From the NCBI RefSeq assembly GCF_019175385.1, contig NC_083339.1:78388307-78452306 (forward strand): 64,000 nt of DNA. The letters are read 5' to 3'. Positions within the stretch are counted from its first letter, which is position 1; each line of letters starts with the position of its first letter. The translations under genes were made by a program, and so were the position numbers. The stretch is from Lycium barbarum. Its lineage: Eukaryota > Streptophyta > Magnoliopsida > Solanales > Solanaceae. Below, piece by piece: positions 34,614 through 47,113 of the stretch. The notes beneath the pieces were generated by a model. It saw only the letters and a program-made list of their open reading frames with translations, was not told the DNA's origin and ran no database searches.

Positions 34614-35532
34614 TTCTCCTTATTATACCCTGTTCGTATTCGATCCCCTAGCGCAACACTTTTTAATCTTATTCACAATTCTTATTATGGTTTAATTACA
34701 CTCTGTGGAGTAGGCGTACTTAACCCTTTTTACCCTTTCTAATTAATCTTTTATTATCACAAGCCCTTCCAAATTGTCTTAACATTTCCTCTTTTTTTTT
34801 TTTACCATATTGATCTTGACCTCATAATTACTATTACCATCTATTAAGCAGTTAACTTATTTCTCGAGGTCAGCCGTACTCGCAACTTAGTCAAATCCTG
34901 TCATTACTATTGACAAGACCTTTCAGGAAAAACCTACATCTCATTCTCTTTTTATTTCTAGGAAAATTTTGGCAGAGTTTCCTCTGTATTTCTTATTATC
35001 TCAAAACCTGCACGCAGGAAATACCAACAATGCCTCATAGGGCCAACATATATACACATATATCATATCGTATCATAGCCACACAGGGCTCCCAACTTCA
35101 AGTGAAAGGCATAAAGGTGTCGGGACTTACCTCACATATCGCACCTCGAGACGTACCTGATCCTTTAACGATCTATTCTATTATACTTTCCTACCCACCT
35201 TCTCTTTCGTCCTCCAATTTTACATTTCAAATCACATTTCAATATTCTTACCTTATCCGACATGCCTCTTTTGTACCGTTACTTACCTGTGTACTTTGTA
35301 ATTTCTAATATCGTCAATCGCTTCCTTCTGTCGATGTCGTTCTTCAGCTGAAGTCAAAGGTTAGTACAAGGAATTTCATTTCCTATGGCTGGGCTCTATC
35401 GCACGATCTGAGATATGAAAGAAAGGTAACATCCTAAATGTCCTGTAGCTTCCTGTTTATAGATGTGGTGCACAACACACCGATAAACAAGACTCTACTA
35501 GACACGGTCTGTAGACACTCCGAGGATAAACT
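34614..35532 (-). other. Truncated internal region of a LARD-related element
   Basis: The part near 34970-35110 resembles 25690-25830 of the LARD (GAAATACCAAYMATGCCTCA and the CATAGCCACAC segment). In this copy it lies only ~450 bp from the PBS, so the 171-codon ORF is absent. No other coding is visible. The left junction at 34613/34614 is an abrupt switch from element C LTR. Confidence 0.6.
35452..35491 (-). other. Leader hairpin with GTGCAC palindromic loop
   Basis: Identical in structure to 9320-9359, palindrome at 35468-35473, about 41 nt from the PBS at 35533-35544. Confidence 0.62.
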
Positions 35533-35544
35533 GCTCTGATACCA
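35533..35544 (-). other. Primer-binding site
   Basis: TGGTATCAGAGC in minus sense, four bases inside the LTR at 35549. Confidence 0.93.
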
Positions 35545-35548
35545 CTTT

Positions 35549-36786
35549 TGTCACGACCCAACCCCGTAAGCCGTGACTGGTGCCCGACATGGACACCCGT
35601 ATACATAATCTTTAGCTATATGTTCATTTCACATCAAACTCAATATGGATCTTATAACGACCAAACCATGGTCTCAGAACTATCACATAAATATTCATAT
35701 AAATGCAAGCCGACAAGGCTGCCATCATATAATAATGTCATATGCAAGCCGACAATGCCGCCATCATATACGAACATCATACCACAACACATCGTATAGA
35801 CACAGCTGAACAGAACCCATACACAACCCACACATATGTCCACAGGCCTCTAAGAGTATCAACAGTAACGTAACATATGACGGGACAGGGCCCCGTCATA
35901 CCCTTAGTCCACATAGACATATAAATATATATATCCGAGAAGGATTTGTACCAAATTCTGGACTCCGGAACAATGGAGTTCTCCAAATAGCAAAGGGGAA
36001 ATCTTAAGCTGTCGGATCACCAAAGCGAATGTCTGCACCTGCGGGCATGAAACGCAGCCCCCTGAAGAAAGGGGGTCAGTACGGAATATGTACCGAGCAT
36101 GTAAAGCATGAAATGCAGAAAACGGGATCATAATTGAAATAAGATGTACAGAAAATGAGTACAATAACCAGAATACCAAGTACTTGCTTTCGAAACATAA
36201 ATCATGCATGTCAATATCATATATCATATCCGGCCCCATTATGGGACTCGGTGAACATGGTCGCCACCCCGTCTCTGGCACCATAACACAGCATAACTTC
36301 AGAATATAATATATATCTCCGTAACACAGCATATCTCCGTAACACAGCATAACTCCGTAACACAGCATAACTTCATATCACAGCATAACTTCATAACACA
36401 ACATAACTTCAGAATATACATATATATATATTGTACCAGGCCCTTTAATGAGGGACTCGGCGAACAATACAGTGAAAGTGTGCACGATAACATACCCGGA
36501 CCGGGACTCGGTGAAAGATATATTGAGATATGCACGAGCAGAGTAGTGAGAAACTATATGCAATTCAAAACATTTTTAAGGACTCAATAGAATAGTCAAC
36601 ACGAACCATCGTTCGCAATTTCAAATAATAGTCATATCATATACCTTTCGGATGTCCCTGTGGATTATATCAAAATGGAACTTGAATCATATGTACATAT
36701 CAATATATATATCAAAACATAAGTTATGGGAATCAAGATCAATAGCCATCCTAGTGGCTCTAGGAGTAGGAATTCCTTTGGAATCG

Positions 36787-36817
<31 letters not shown>

Positions 36818-39034
36818 TATATTCATTTCACAACGATCATGCCAAAAAGAAAGAAGGGTTAGCTTCACATACCTTTAGCGCTTATTCGTTACAGTATGTA
36901 TACGCTGCCCAATAATACTTCGACCTATATTAAGATGCCAACAACTACGTTTAAGTTACGGGGAGATTCAAAACGTATTCTAACGTTAGTAACTCCTTTC
37001 TAGATGTTTAGACGACGTTTTATCTTGTATCCAAACCAACCACACACAACCAATCCAACATCAATAATTATGTGTTGAATACCAATCCGGACAGCCCACA
37101 CAATATTCTAAACAGCCCACATTCATAACATGCAATAACGATTCACATACGGCTACGACATTCTCAAGTTACTTCTAATAGTTTGTAGCCTTAACGTTTG
37201 CATGTAACAACTTATAAGAGCCCATCCAACATACAATATGATTTATACTCTTAACTTATAATTAGTCTTTCCAACTTAATGAAAACACAAGTCCAAAACA
37301 GTCCCTAACCAACAACACATCCAAAACAGTCCCTAACCGACAAGATAACAATGTTCGGAATTCTTGCAAACGTTTACGAACATACTAAGCCAACCACATA
37401 CGATTTTTACACATCATTTCATATCTTCTTTTCATATAATTTCAGTAAGTTATGACCAGCTATCCACACGACAAGTACAACATCAATTCATACGCAACTA
37501 CGCTATATCGTCATTTCTATAATCCTTACAACAATTCTCAAACGACTTTAGTTTCAACTCCAATCATTAAACACCATCATTTCCATCATAAATTTCATGA
37601 TAATAAAAATCAAAATATCAAGTAAAAACAGTTCACTAACTTCCTCACAAAACAGTCCACACACGGTTTCAACATGCTTCAACATCACTTCACATAAAAT
37701 CATAGATTCACTTTATTTTCATACTAGCACAACTTCACCTTTAACCTTCCAATTCTTTTCATTCTTTTTACCATGAGATCTATGATAGTAACAACCATAA
37801 TTACTAAAGAAAATCAGTCCATCAATGCCACCAAAACAGTCCCCACGGCCACAACAACATTCCAACACCAACGTTCATGATTTTATGCATGCAATTCATG
37901 TTTATCAAGTTGCAACCATACTTCAACATCAACACATATAACCTCATGGTTACTATCATGTTCCAACATCAACACACATTATTTCATGCATACAACTTAT
38001 ATCTACACATCTACATCACCCTTAATACATGAAAAAGGAAGTTAGATCTTACCTTGACAATCCGAGTTCTCAACTTGGCTAGAGTTTGTGAATTGAGATG
38101 AAAATGGTTCTTGTTGCTCCAAAGACTATCTTCACGTTCTAGGGACCTTCTAAAGGGTTGAAACACCTTGGAAAATAATTTTTGGATCAAGACTCAAAGA
38201 GCTCAAAAATCAGCCCCTTGGCCGAATGCTCTCTCTCTCTAGGCTTAGGTTTTCTTTCTTTGTGTTGTGTAGTTGAAATGAATTGTGATGGCTGATTTCT
38301 TGGTCATTATTTGGTTCAAATTTTATGCCTACAAGTTGGTCACATGCTCCACTTATGGAATGATTCATTCCATTAACTTTACACTTAAAAGTTTCTAATT
38401 TTTCTCTTCAACTTTCGGCTAAATGTGTTGGCTGATTTTTCATCTTTGTTTCCTTTCATCTTTCTTTTCAATTGTTTACAAGACAATACCATGTGTGGTG
38501 AATTATTCACACACCACCCTTTGTCCATTGTAATCATTCCAAGATGAATGATCCATATTTAATGTGAAATGATCCCTCCACCATGTTATGTCTTCCTAAA
38601 ATAATGTATACTTTAATAAAATATTGCATGCTTCAATATTCAATTGCATGACTAACATTTTCCTCCTCCAAATTTCAGTTCCTTGGCCGAATATACATGT
38701 ATATTTCTTCCAATTTAATTTTCCACAATATAATGAAAGTGTAGTGGATGAATCAACATTAAATGCATATTTGTATGTCTTCCATAATAGCCTTATTTTA
38801 GATGACTTCGAGTCATCTTTTGGACATGGCATGTTAATGTTCATATTGACTCATTGTTACCACTAATTTATACTTAACACCACAATTAAGTAGTTCCTAA
38901 TTTCCATCAACATTCTTATACTAAGTAAAAATTTATAACCGATTAGTTCTAGTTTAGAAATTAAAAATCCGAGATTTCTATCTCTCGTCAATTCCTTTAC
39001 GAATAACTCGACGTATAAAATACGGGTTCTAACA
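35549..39034 (-). repeat. 5' LTR of the truncated LARD-related element
   Basis: 3486 bp; starts TGTTAGAACCCG at 39034 and ends GTCGTGACA at 35549 in minus sense. R inverted repeat near 36070-36095. AAGCCGACAAGGCTGCC repeats (35705-35765) link its U5 to the LTR at 9417. A TA run is at about 36787-36815. ORFs inside it are non-coding by character. Its right flank enters the Gag of element C directly. Confidence 0.88.
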
Positions 39035-39600
39035 GGGCCACACTTGATGGATAAATGCTTGACTGTGTCCCTTCAGGACAGTATGGATATTGCACGCATT
39101 CAGGCACATGCTCAGAACTTAGAAGAAAGCCTACAACAACGGAGAGGTGAGCGTGAGCAAGATCGGGGACACAGCAAGAGAGCTAGATCTTCGGGTCCGA
39201 CAAGCGAGTTTAGAGGCGAACACAGGCAGAAGTTCCCTAGACCTTCAGGCTATTGTATGACCAGTGCATCTCCACGGTTTCTAGGCCAGAGCCTTGATAG
39301 ATCTGCTCGTTCAGGGCCGAGCCCCAGTTATTCAGGACCTCAGTTTAGAGATGATTCAGGCCAGTCAAGGCCACCTGTACCATGATGTTCCCAGTGTGGG
39401 AAGTTGCATTGGAGTCGATGCTGATTGGGCTCGGATGGTTGCTATTCATGTGGTCAGTCAGGCCATACCATGCGTGATTGCCCCTCGATACAGGGTAGAG
39501 GTAGGACCCAGCCATCAGGGTCGGCAGCAAGATCATCAGCATCTGTACGCCCTACGGGGCCAGGTTCACATGCGCCAGTCGGCCATAGTAGAGGTAGAAG
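39035..39600 (+). pseudogene. Gag C-terminal half of element C
   Basis: Begins mid-Gag (PHLMDKCLTVSLQDSMDIARI), parallel to element A (SLQDGMDISRIQAHAQNLEE). A stop at 39383 interrupts before the Cys-rich CSQCGK-type motif. The zinc knuckle CYSCGQSGHTMRDC follows in another frame near 39440-39481, then the Gly/Arg-rich tail. The Gag N-terminus and core are missing, lost with the 34614-39034 rearrangement. RNA packaging by this copy is not possible. Confidence 0.85.
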
Positions 39601-40237
39601 GAGAGCTCCCACTTCTAGCGGTCCTCAGTACCGTATTTATGCATTGGCTGGACGCCAAGATCTTGAGTCTTCTCCTGACGTGGTCACAGGTACATTATCG
39701 GTATTCTCTCATGACGTATATGCTTTAATTTATCCGGGCTCCGCATTATCATATGTTACTCCATATATTGCGGGTCGATTTATAATTGAGCCGGAGTCTA
39801 TCAAACCTTTTAAGGTGTCTACACCCGTGGGTGAATCGGTAATAGCTAGCCGGGTATATAGAAATTGTGTGATTGTGATTTGTGATCGTCGTACTATGAT
39901 TGATTTGCATGAGCTAGAAATGGTAGATTTTGATGTCATTATAGGCATGGATTGGTTGGCTTCTTGTTATGCCAATGTTGATTGTCGAATGAAGATGGTT
40001 CGTTTCCAATTTCGAGGAGAACCAGTCTTAGAATGGAAAGGGAATACGGCGTCACCAAAAGGTAGATTTATTTCCTATCTAAAGGCAAGGAAGATGATCA
40101 CAAAAGGTTGTATTTATCACCTAGTGCGAGTTCAAGACGTAGAAGCTGAGTCGCCGACTCTTCATTCAGTTCCCGTAGTGAATGAATTTTCAGATGTGTT
40201 CCCGGAAGAGCTTCCAGGCCTTCCTCCCAAGCGGTAG
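39601..40237 (+). pseudogene. Protease of element C, catalytic Asp changed
   Basis: HDVYALIYPGSALSYVTP near 39710-39763: the catalytic Asp of the usual LID-P-G motif is Tyr (GAT to TAT). Otherwise the domain is well kept (VIIGMDWLASCYANVDCRMK, then EPVLEWKGNTASPKGRFISY). It ends at a TAG (40236-40238) in the PR-RT linker, where related copies have Glu (PPERE); a single-base change explains it. Protease activity is lost in this copy even if the stop were read through. Confidence 0.87.
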
Positions 40238-40238
40238 T

Positions 40239-41465
40239 TTGATTTTTCCATTGATGTGTTGCCAGGAACTAAACCTATATCTATTCCTCCCTATAGAATG
40301 GCACCTGCAGAATTGAAAGAGTTGAAGGAGCAATTGAAAGACTTGCTCGGGAAAGACTTCATTAGGCCTAGTTCATTCCCGTGGGGAGCACCCGTATTGT
40401 TCGTCCGAAAGAAAGATGGCTCCTTGAGAATGTGCATTGATTATAGGCAGTTGAATAAGGTGACGATTAAGAATAAATATCCTCTCCCGAGGATTGATGA
40501 CTTGTTCGATCAATTGCAAGGTGCCAAATGGTTTTCAAAGATTGATTTGAGGTCCGGGTATCATCAAGTTAGAGTAAGGGAGAAAGATATCCCCAAGACA
40601 GCTTTCCGGAAAAGATATGGTCATTTTGAATTCCGGGTGATGTCATTTGGGCTAACTAATGCGCCAGCAGTATTTATGCATTTGATGAATAATGTGTTCA
40701 GGCCCTTTCTGGACTTATTTCTAATCGTATTCATTGATGATATTTTGGTGTATTCTAGATCCGAAGCAGAACATGCGGATCATTTGCGTATTGTCCTTGG
40801 AGTTCTTCGAACTCGAGAATTGGTTGCAAAGTTTTCCAAATGTGAGTTCTGGTTGAACTCAGTGGCATTTTTAGGGCATATTGTGGCAGTCGTTGGTATT
40901 CGAGTGGATAGTCAAAATATTGAGGCCGTGAAGACTTGGCCAAGGCTCACAACTCCTACGGAGGTTCGTAGCTTTCTGGGCTTAGCAGGTTATTACAGGA
41001 GGTTCGTTGAAGGTTTTTCTTCAATTTCTGCACCACTCACAAAGTTGACCCAGAAATCGGCAAAGTTTCAATGGACAGATGCTTGCGAACGTAGTTTCCA
41101 AGAGTTGAAAGGTAGGTTGACTTCTGCACCAGTCTTGACACTTCCAGAGGGATTGGAAGGATACGTTGTTTATTGTGATGCTTCAAGAGTCGGGCTAGGT
41201 TGTGTATTGATGCAACATGGCAAAGTGATTGCGTATGCTTCAAGACAATTGTGGAAACATGAGCAGAATTATCCCACCCATGATCAAGAATTGTCCGCGG
41301 TGGTTCATGCGCTACAGATATGGAGACATTATTTATATGGTGTCCACGTGGATATTTATACAGATCATAAGAGTCTTCAGTATATCTTCAAGCAAAAAGA
41401 GTTGAACTTGCGACAACGACGATGGCTAGAATTGCTGAAAGACTATGATGTTGATATTTTGTATC
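40239..41465 (+). pseudogene. Reverse transcriptase and RNase H of element C
   Basis: One open stretch of about 410 codons. RT motifs in order: [61 protein letters not shown], the active site [10 protein letters not shown] (FIDD at about 40730), then [16 protein letters not shown]. RNase [56 protein letters not shown]. The RT active-site Asp pair and the RNase H DAS are intact. The frame is lost at the junction to IN (PGKAN then a 2-bp deletion relative to the usual PGKANVVADAL). It is the best preserved RT in the window. Confidence 0.92.
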
Positions 41466-42326
41466 ACCCCGGAAAGGCAAATTGTGGCTGATGCTCTTAG
41501 CCATAGATCGATGGGGAATCTATGTGATGTACGACCAGAAGAAAGAGAAATGGCCCGTGAGCTCCAACAGTTAGCTAGCCTAGGAGTCCGGGTAGTGGAC
41601 TCAGGTAGCAGCGGAGCTACTATCCAGAATACAGCAGTCTCGTCGCTAGTAGCAGAAGTGAAAGAGCGACAATATGAGGATCCCATGCTAATGCGGTACA
41701 GAGATACACTCCCTCAGAAATAGGAGTCATCATTTGACATTTCAGGAAACGGAGTTCTCCAGTGTAGGGGAAGATTATGTGTTCCAGATGTGGCAAGTTT
41801 ACGCCACCAGATTTTGAGAGAAGCTCATAGTTCCCGTTATTCTGTTCACCCCGGAGCGACGAAGATGTATCATGATCTTAAGTCTATATATTGGTGGAAC
41901 GGGATGAAGAAAGATATAGCGAAATTCGTAGCTCAGTGTCCTAATTGTCAACAAGTGAAAATCGAGCACCAAAAGCCGGGTGGATTGTTGCAAGCTATAG
42001 AAATCCCAACTTGGAAGTGGGAAGTGATTAACATGGACTTCGTTTCAGGGTTACCCCATACTCGTCGTAAGTATGATTCCATATGGGCGATTGTGGATAG
42101 ACTCACCAAGTCAGCTCATTTATTACCGGTCAGAACGACCTATGTGGCAGAGGATTATGCAAGGCTTTACCTTAAAGAGATAGTGAGACTGCATTGCGTT
42201 CCGGTATCTATTATCTCCGATAGAGGGACTCAGTTTACAGCTAAATTTTGGGTGTCTTTCCAAGAGGGTTTAGGGACCCGAGTTAGCCTTAGCACGGCGT
42301 TTCATCCACAGACCGATGGCCTATGA
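41466..42326 (+). pseudogene. Integrase N-terminal and core of element C, catalytic Glu deleted
   Basis: After the frameshift: [13 protein letters not shown], a stop at 41721, then the zinc-binding N-terminus (HPGATKMYHDL ... CPNCQQVK), WKWEVINMDFVSGLP with the first Asp, IISDRGTQFTAKFW with the second. At HPQTDG the sequence jumps directly to AYELDLPPDL: about 460 bp are missing compared with the copy at 11783-12883, including the QAER Glu. The junction GATGG/CCTATGAG shows at most 1-2 bp of shared sequence. Strand transfer activity is impossible. Confidence 0.9.
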
Positions 42327-42600
42327 GTTAGATTTACCTCCAGATTTGGAGTCAGTCCATCCAGTTTTCCACGTCTCGATGCTTCGAAAATGTGTTGGAG
42401 ATCCTACGAGGATCGTCCCAGTAAATGATGTTCAAGTGACAGAAAAGTTAACTTATGATGAAATACCCATTGCCATATTAGATAGGCAAGTAGCAAACGA
42501 GAGGAAATGACGTGGAAAGCAGAAGAGAGTATGCGGTCCAAATACCCACATTTATTTCAGCCCTTGGAAGAAGTCCAAGACGAGACGTCAAGATTTTAAG
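42316..42600 (+). pseudogene. Integrase C-terminus and broken chromodomain of element C
   Basis: ESVHPVFHVSMLRKCVGDP, then DEIPIAILDRQV, after which a second deletion of about 55 bp removes the heart of the chromodomain (the VSVKVLWRN part). EEMTWKAEESMRSKYPHLF-type residues remain in another frame to about 42600. Confidence 0.82.
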
Positions 42601-42816
42601 GTATGTATGCTTTTCTTTTATGCTTTTGGGTTGTGTGTGGCCAAACTTTGTATGCTATTGTGTTTTAGCCCTGTGCGGCATCGATATTATGGGTTGTTGT
42701 GGCAGGATGGTAATGCCATGTTATAGGGGAAACTCTGGCGAAATTTTTATAGAATCCCCGAAGACTTTAACATTCGAGGACGAATGTTCTTAAGGGGGGG
42801 GGGGGGGGGGGGAGAA
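42601..42816 (+). other. 3' untranslated internal segment with PPT (element C)
   Basis: TATAGGGGAAACTCTGGCG motif at 42722, perfect hairpin AACATTCG-AGGA-CGAATGTT at 42769-42788, polypurine tract with 19 G (42794-42812) ending AGAA before the LTR. The G run is longer than in the sister copy (13 G). Confidence 0.88.
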
Positions 42817-43597
42817 TGTTACACCTCGGAAAATTTCCCATTGGAACGCAAGTAAATGAACTATCACACCCTAATATCCCTAGGGTGTGATGGGCACCCG
42901 ACCCCATATCCGGAGCCGAGCGAACCCACAAACTCTTATTACACACACATAACTTCTTCGGACTCTGAAATCAAGTAAAAGTGAAATACATAGTAAGCTT
43001 TCAAAATCTTTCTTTCATCGATGTTTTCGAATTAGACAAAAGCTGTAATCATATAGAGTCTAACACATAATACAGAATGACATATCGGCTGATGGAGCCG
43101 CTCACAAAACTGACATACTATACTCACGACTCTGTCTGCAAAGTCTCTAGCATTGATCAGAAACCATAACACATACACTCTGACTCGGCAGCACTCCAGG
43201 AGCAAATGGAGCTTGCCAACTCTGCTGGAACATCTTCTATAGTGACTTCACATCATCTGGGTGTACCTGCGCGGCATGAAACGCAGCCCCCGAAGAAGGG
43301 GGGTCAGTACGGAATGTGTACTGAGCATGTAAGGCATGAAATACAACAAACAGAACCATAATCGGAACAAGAAGTACAGAAGCAAGCACATTATCTGATT
43401 TACCAAAACGTTTATCTTCCAAACTCAGAGCGTGTACTCCGATATTATAGATCAGAAAAAAAAGTGCAAATCCAAAACACCAAAATACCAAAATATCAAA
43501 ATGCTTGTTCTCCAGACACAAATCACATATACTGTGGTCATATGTCAAAGAGGAGTACAGAAAGTACAATACACACAGATGATGTCATAATTCAGAC

Positions 43598-43827
43598 GGA
43601 GTACAGAACGTACCGAATGCTCCGATGATGTCATATATCGGACGGAATACAGAACGTACAGAATGCTCAGATGATGTCGTGTATCGGACGGAATACAGAA
43701 CGTACAAAGTGCTCAGATGATGTCATATATCGGACGGAATACAGAACATACAGAATACTCAGATGATGTCATGTATCGGACGGAATACAGAACGTACAGA
43801 GTGCTCAGATGATGTCATATATCACAT
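43598..43827. repeat. 46-bp tandem repeat, five units
   Basis: GGAATACAGAACGTACAGAA starts units at 43598, 43644, 43690, 43736 and 43782, exactly 46 bp apart, with few differences. It lies in the U5/R side of the solo LTR. Confidence 0.95.
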
Positions 43828-44060
43828 ATGCGTCTAACAGAGCCCGGCCCTCTAGGGAGGGACGCGGTGAACAGGGTCATATGCCAAAATCATATGTCGT
43901 GTATGCATATAACAGAACCCGGCCCTATGATAAGGGACGCGGTAAACAGAATCATCATATGCCAAAATCATGTATCATATATGCACGTAACAGAGCCCGG
44001 CCCTCTAGTACGGGACGCGGTGGACAGAATCATCATGTGCCATCCTGGCCACCACTCCCA
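43828..44060. repeat. About 76-bp tandem repeat, three units
   Basis: Units contain AACAGAGCCCGGCCCTCTAG, then GGGACGCGGTGAACAGAATC, then ATATGCCAAAATCATGT. More diverged forms continue to about 44240. It directly follows the 46-bp repeat. Confidence 0.85.
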
Positions 44061-46419
44061 ACTCATGATGATATAGATATGCATATAACAGATCCTGGCC
44101 CGCCTATGAGGGATGCGGTGAACAATGCAGTGGAATGCGCACGATAACATATCCTGGCCCGGGACGCAGTGAATCATACCGTGGAGTACGCACGAGAACA
44201 TAACATGCCCTGGCCCAGGACTCTGTGAATCATACATTGAGTCATGCACGAGCAGAGTCGTGAGAAACCATATGCACATAAATCAAGACTCGATGGGTGC
44301 GTACACTTACCGACATTCGGAGGCTCAGAAACAAGTTTCGGGTCAATCCGACTTCGTATGGGAAAGTTATGGACGTTTGAAGTACAGAACATTCTATAAG
44401 CGTTTCAAAGCAAATCTGAGATCTTTTGGAAGGTTAGGAACATTGAAACTTACAGAATTCTTTCAGAAATAAAACTCTTTATACCTATCTCATTATTCAA
44501 TCGTATAACAGACTCGATCATATCGGACATACTTATATCAGAAATGAATTAGAATCATAGGCAGACTCGGAAACATATTAAATAGAACTTCAGAAATCAC
44601 GAAGACATATCAAAAAGAGTGAATATGAATCATAATCAAACTCGGAATCACAGAATAGAATAATCCCCAAGATGCATATCATACCTTATTGGGCTCTAAG
44701 ACATGCCAAAGAAAGAAAGAGTAAGCCTTACATACCTGTTCCACGACCAACTAGCTACGCTCATTTGTTCAACTTGTTAATCTACATTCAAAAGAATTCA
44801 CACATTCATTAGATTCATTGTCATACACCTGCCTTAGCCTTTTCAAACAAATTCACTTATAATCTGCCAAAATTTCGGCAGCATCTCCCCTGTAAACACA
44901 CCATTCCCGAGAATCCAAGTCGGCCAATTATCAACACTCCGGGAATTCAACCCGGCCAAACTATCAACAACAACACCAACATTTATATTTCAACTTCAAT
45001 AATCAATTCAAAATGCATTCCAATATTAGTAGCTTCTTCCATAATCCACAAATGATTTCAACTTCATTTCAATTCATTCAACCCTCATTTTTTTTATCAT
45101 GGACTTCACATCCATAACAATCAAAATACTAAATGGAATCAATTCATAACACCTTACCAACCTAGGCTCCATTCGGCCACACTCAACATATATACATGTT
45201 TCATAAATTTTCATCTATTTCTATACGTTATAACAACAACCAAAATACTAAGAACAATTAATTCATTCTCTTCCACACCATGCAACAACCATACGGCCAC
45301 AACATACATGCACACGGCCAACACACAACATCCATATTCTCATGAATTTCATCCCTTTTTGCATACTACAACAAGCACAACCATTCATAACATATAAAAG
45401 AAGATGGAATCTTACCTTCCTCCCTTAGCTTCACACTTGACTAAAATTTGTAAAGTGCAAGAACAAATGTTTTTCTTGCTTCAACAACTGTACCACGTCG
45501 TAGAGGACCTTCCAATTGGTAGGAAGGTTAGAGGAAAACATTTTTTTGGATCAAGTCTTCATGGTCTTGTTCGGCCAAGACTATGGCCGAATGGCTTCTC
45601 CAATTTTTTTTTTTTGTTCCTTCAAGTTTCTTGAACCTTCTTAATTTGGAAAGATGACTTAATTTCTCTTGCTTGGTCATCACACCTATATATATACACA
45701 TAAATATGGCACATGGCCGGTTATGTGCTACCCCTTTTTTCTCCAATTTTCTAGATTTTTCTTAAGTGAGAAAAGATAACAAATTCCCTTGCCTTGTCCT
45801 CCCTTCCCTCTATATACATGTATATTCCCCATAATTATATGGTATACACATGTGCCATTTCATGGCTTAAAAATATTGGCAAACCATGGCCCACACATGC
45901 CACATACTACACGGCCATTTGGCCATTCTTTCATGAAATAATAAGTTCCCAAAATTTCACTTTTAACCCCAATTTTTCCTTAATATTTCATGAGCCACCA
46001 TATGAAATTCCCGTTTTTCCCCTAGCCTTCCACAATTTTTCCACGAACCCTTTTTGTGAATTTTCCTTTTTACCCTTAATCTTTCTCAATATTTCCATAC
46101 TAATAATGTTCATAAATAATATTCATAACCACTTGTACATTAAAATAATTTTGGAAGATGGTCATTCCCTTAACTTGCCACGACTACCTTGAAATATCCG
46201 AACGTATAAAATACGGGGTATAACAAGTGAGGCGTGCGAGTGCATGATGCCCCATAAGTAAGAGACGACGTTTGATGACCTTAGGTGAGATTTTAAAGGT
46301 ATCCGACGTAAGATGAGAAAGTTGGCTAAGATAAGGCAAGGTATGAGGTGAGCAATGCATCCAAATGGATGTGGATGATTGGAATGAAAAGCCTAAGAAA
46401 TATGAAAAGTTGCAGATTT

Positions 46420-46700
46420 GTAATCTGCCCAGTGGTGGTAAAGTGCAAATACAGACCGTAAAATGGTATACGGTCCGTAAACTGACAGGTCGTAAATTGG
46501 CATGCAAGACTTCAACTTTCTGCCAGTCGAGGAAATGGTAAAATACGACCTGGTTTATGGACCGTAAAGTGATTCACGGCCCGTAAACCATGGTCGTAAA
46601 TCACCATGGTTGCAGTCTCTGTTTCTGGTTCTGATATGGTTAAATACGCCCATGGAGGACCATCCGTAAAATGGAATACGGGTCGTAAACCATGTTTACG
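46420..46700. promoter_or_regulatory. CGTAAA/TTTACG palindrome array (element C, 3' LTR)
   Basis: Counterpart of 33131-33410, with a few point changes that break some half-sites (for example TTTATGG for TTTACGG). Confidence 0.5.
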
Positions 46701-47113
46701 ACCACTGTTCACTTCAACACAGATTTTCAAGTTGTTAAATAAGGGGACCAAGGCTTATTTTATTTCACTTCAACACCACACCCCTTCTCTCTAAAACATC
46801 TCTCTACATTTATTTCACAAGAGTTCAAAGATATTTAGTGGTCAACAACATAAAAACAAGTGAATCAAGAGTAAGGAAACCATCAAAGATCCTCCAAGGC
46901 CAAGAAATCCAAATGGAGGAAAACTAGGGTTTTGTCCAAAGTTGAGTGTTATCAACTAAAGCTTGCTCCTACAACATCTAAGGTAAGAATCATGATATTT
47001 ATATGATTTTTAAGGTATTGAAGACTTGAAATACATGGATTGTAGAAAATATGGTAAAATGGGTCATGAATGATGAATAGTGACATTTTGAGAGATAGTT
47101 TGAATTGAATTAT

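Larger units (their letters stand above)
42862..46225 (-). repeat. Solo LTR, minus strand, in the 3' LTR of element C
   Basis: 3364 bp; starts TGTTATACCCCG at 46225 (minus sense) and ends GGGTGTGATA at 42862, a decayed form of GGGTCGTGACA. The uninterrupted target is visible in the 5' LTR (GAACTAGTGAGGCG at 32926). No clear TSD remains. It contains a five-unit 46-bp repeat and a ~76-bp repeat (43598-44060). No PBS or PPT adjoins it. Confidence 0.82.

Noticed and set aside
38596..38866. Opposed ORFs of about 80 codons in the LTR at 35549-39034
   Set aside because: Both strands open in the same A/T-rich U3 stretch; no motif, no relative.
43598..44060. CRISPR-like array
   Set aside because: Units are head-to-tail tandem repeats without unique spacers, in a plant LTR.
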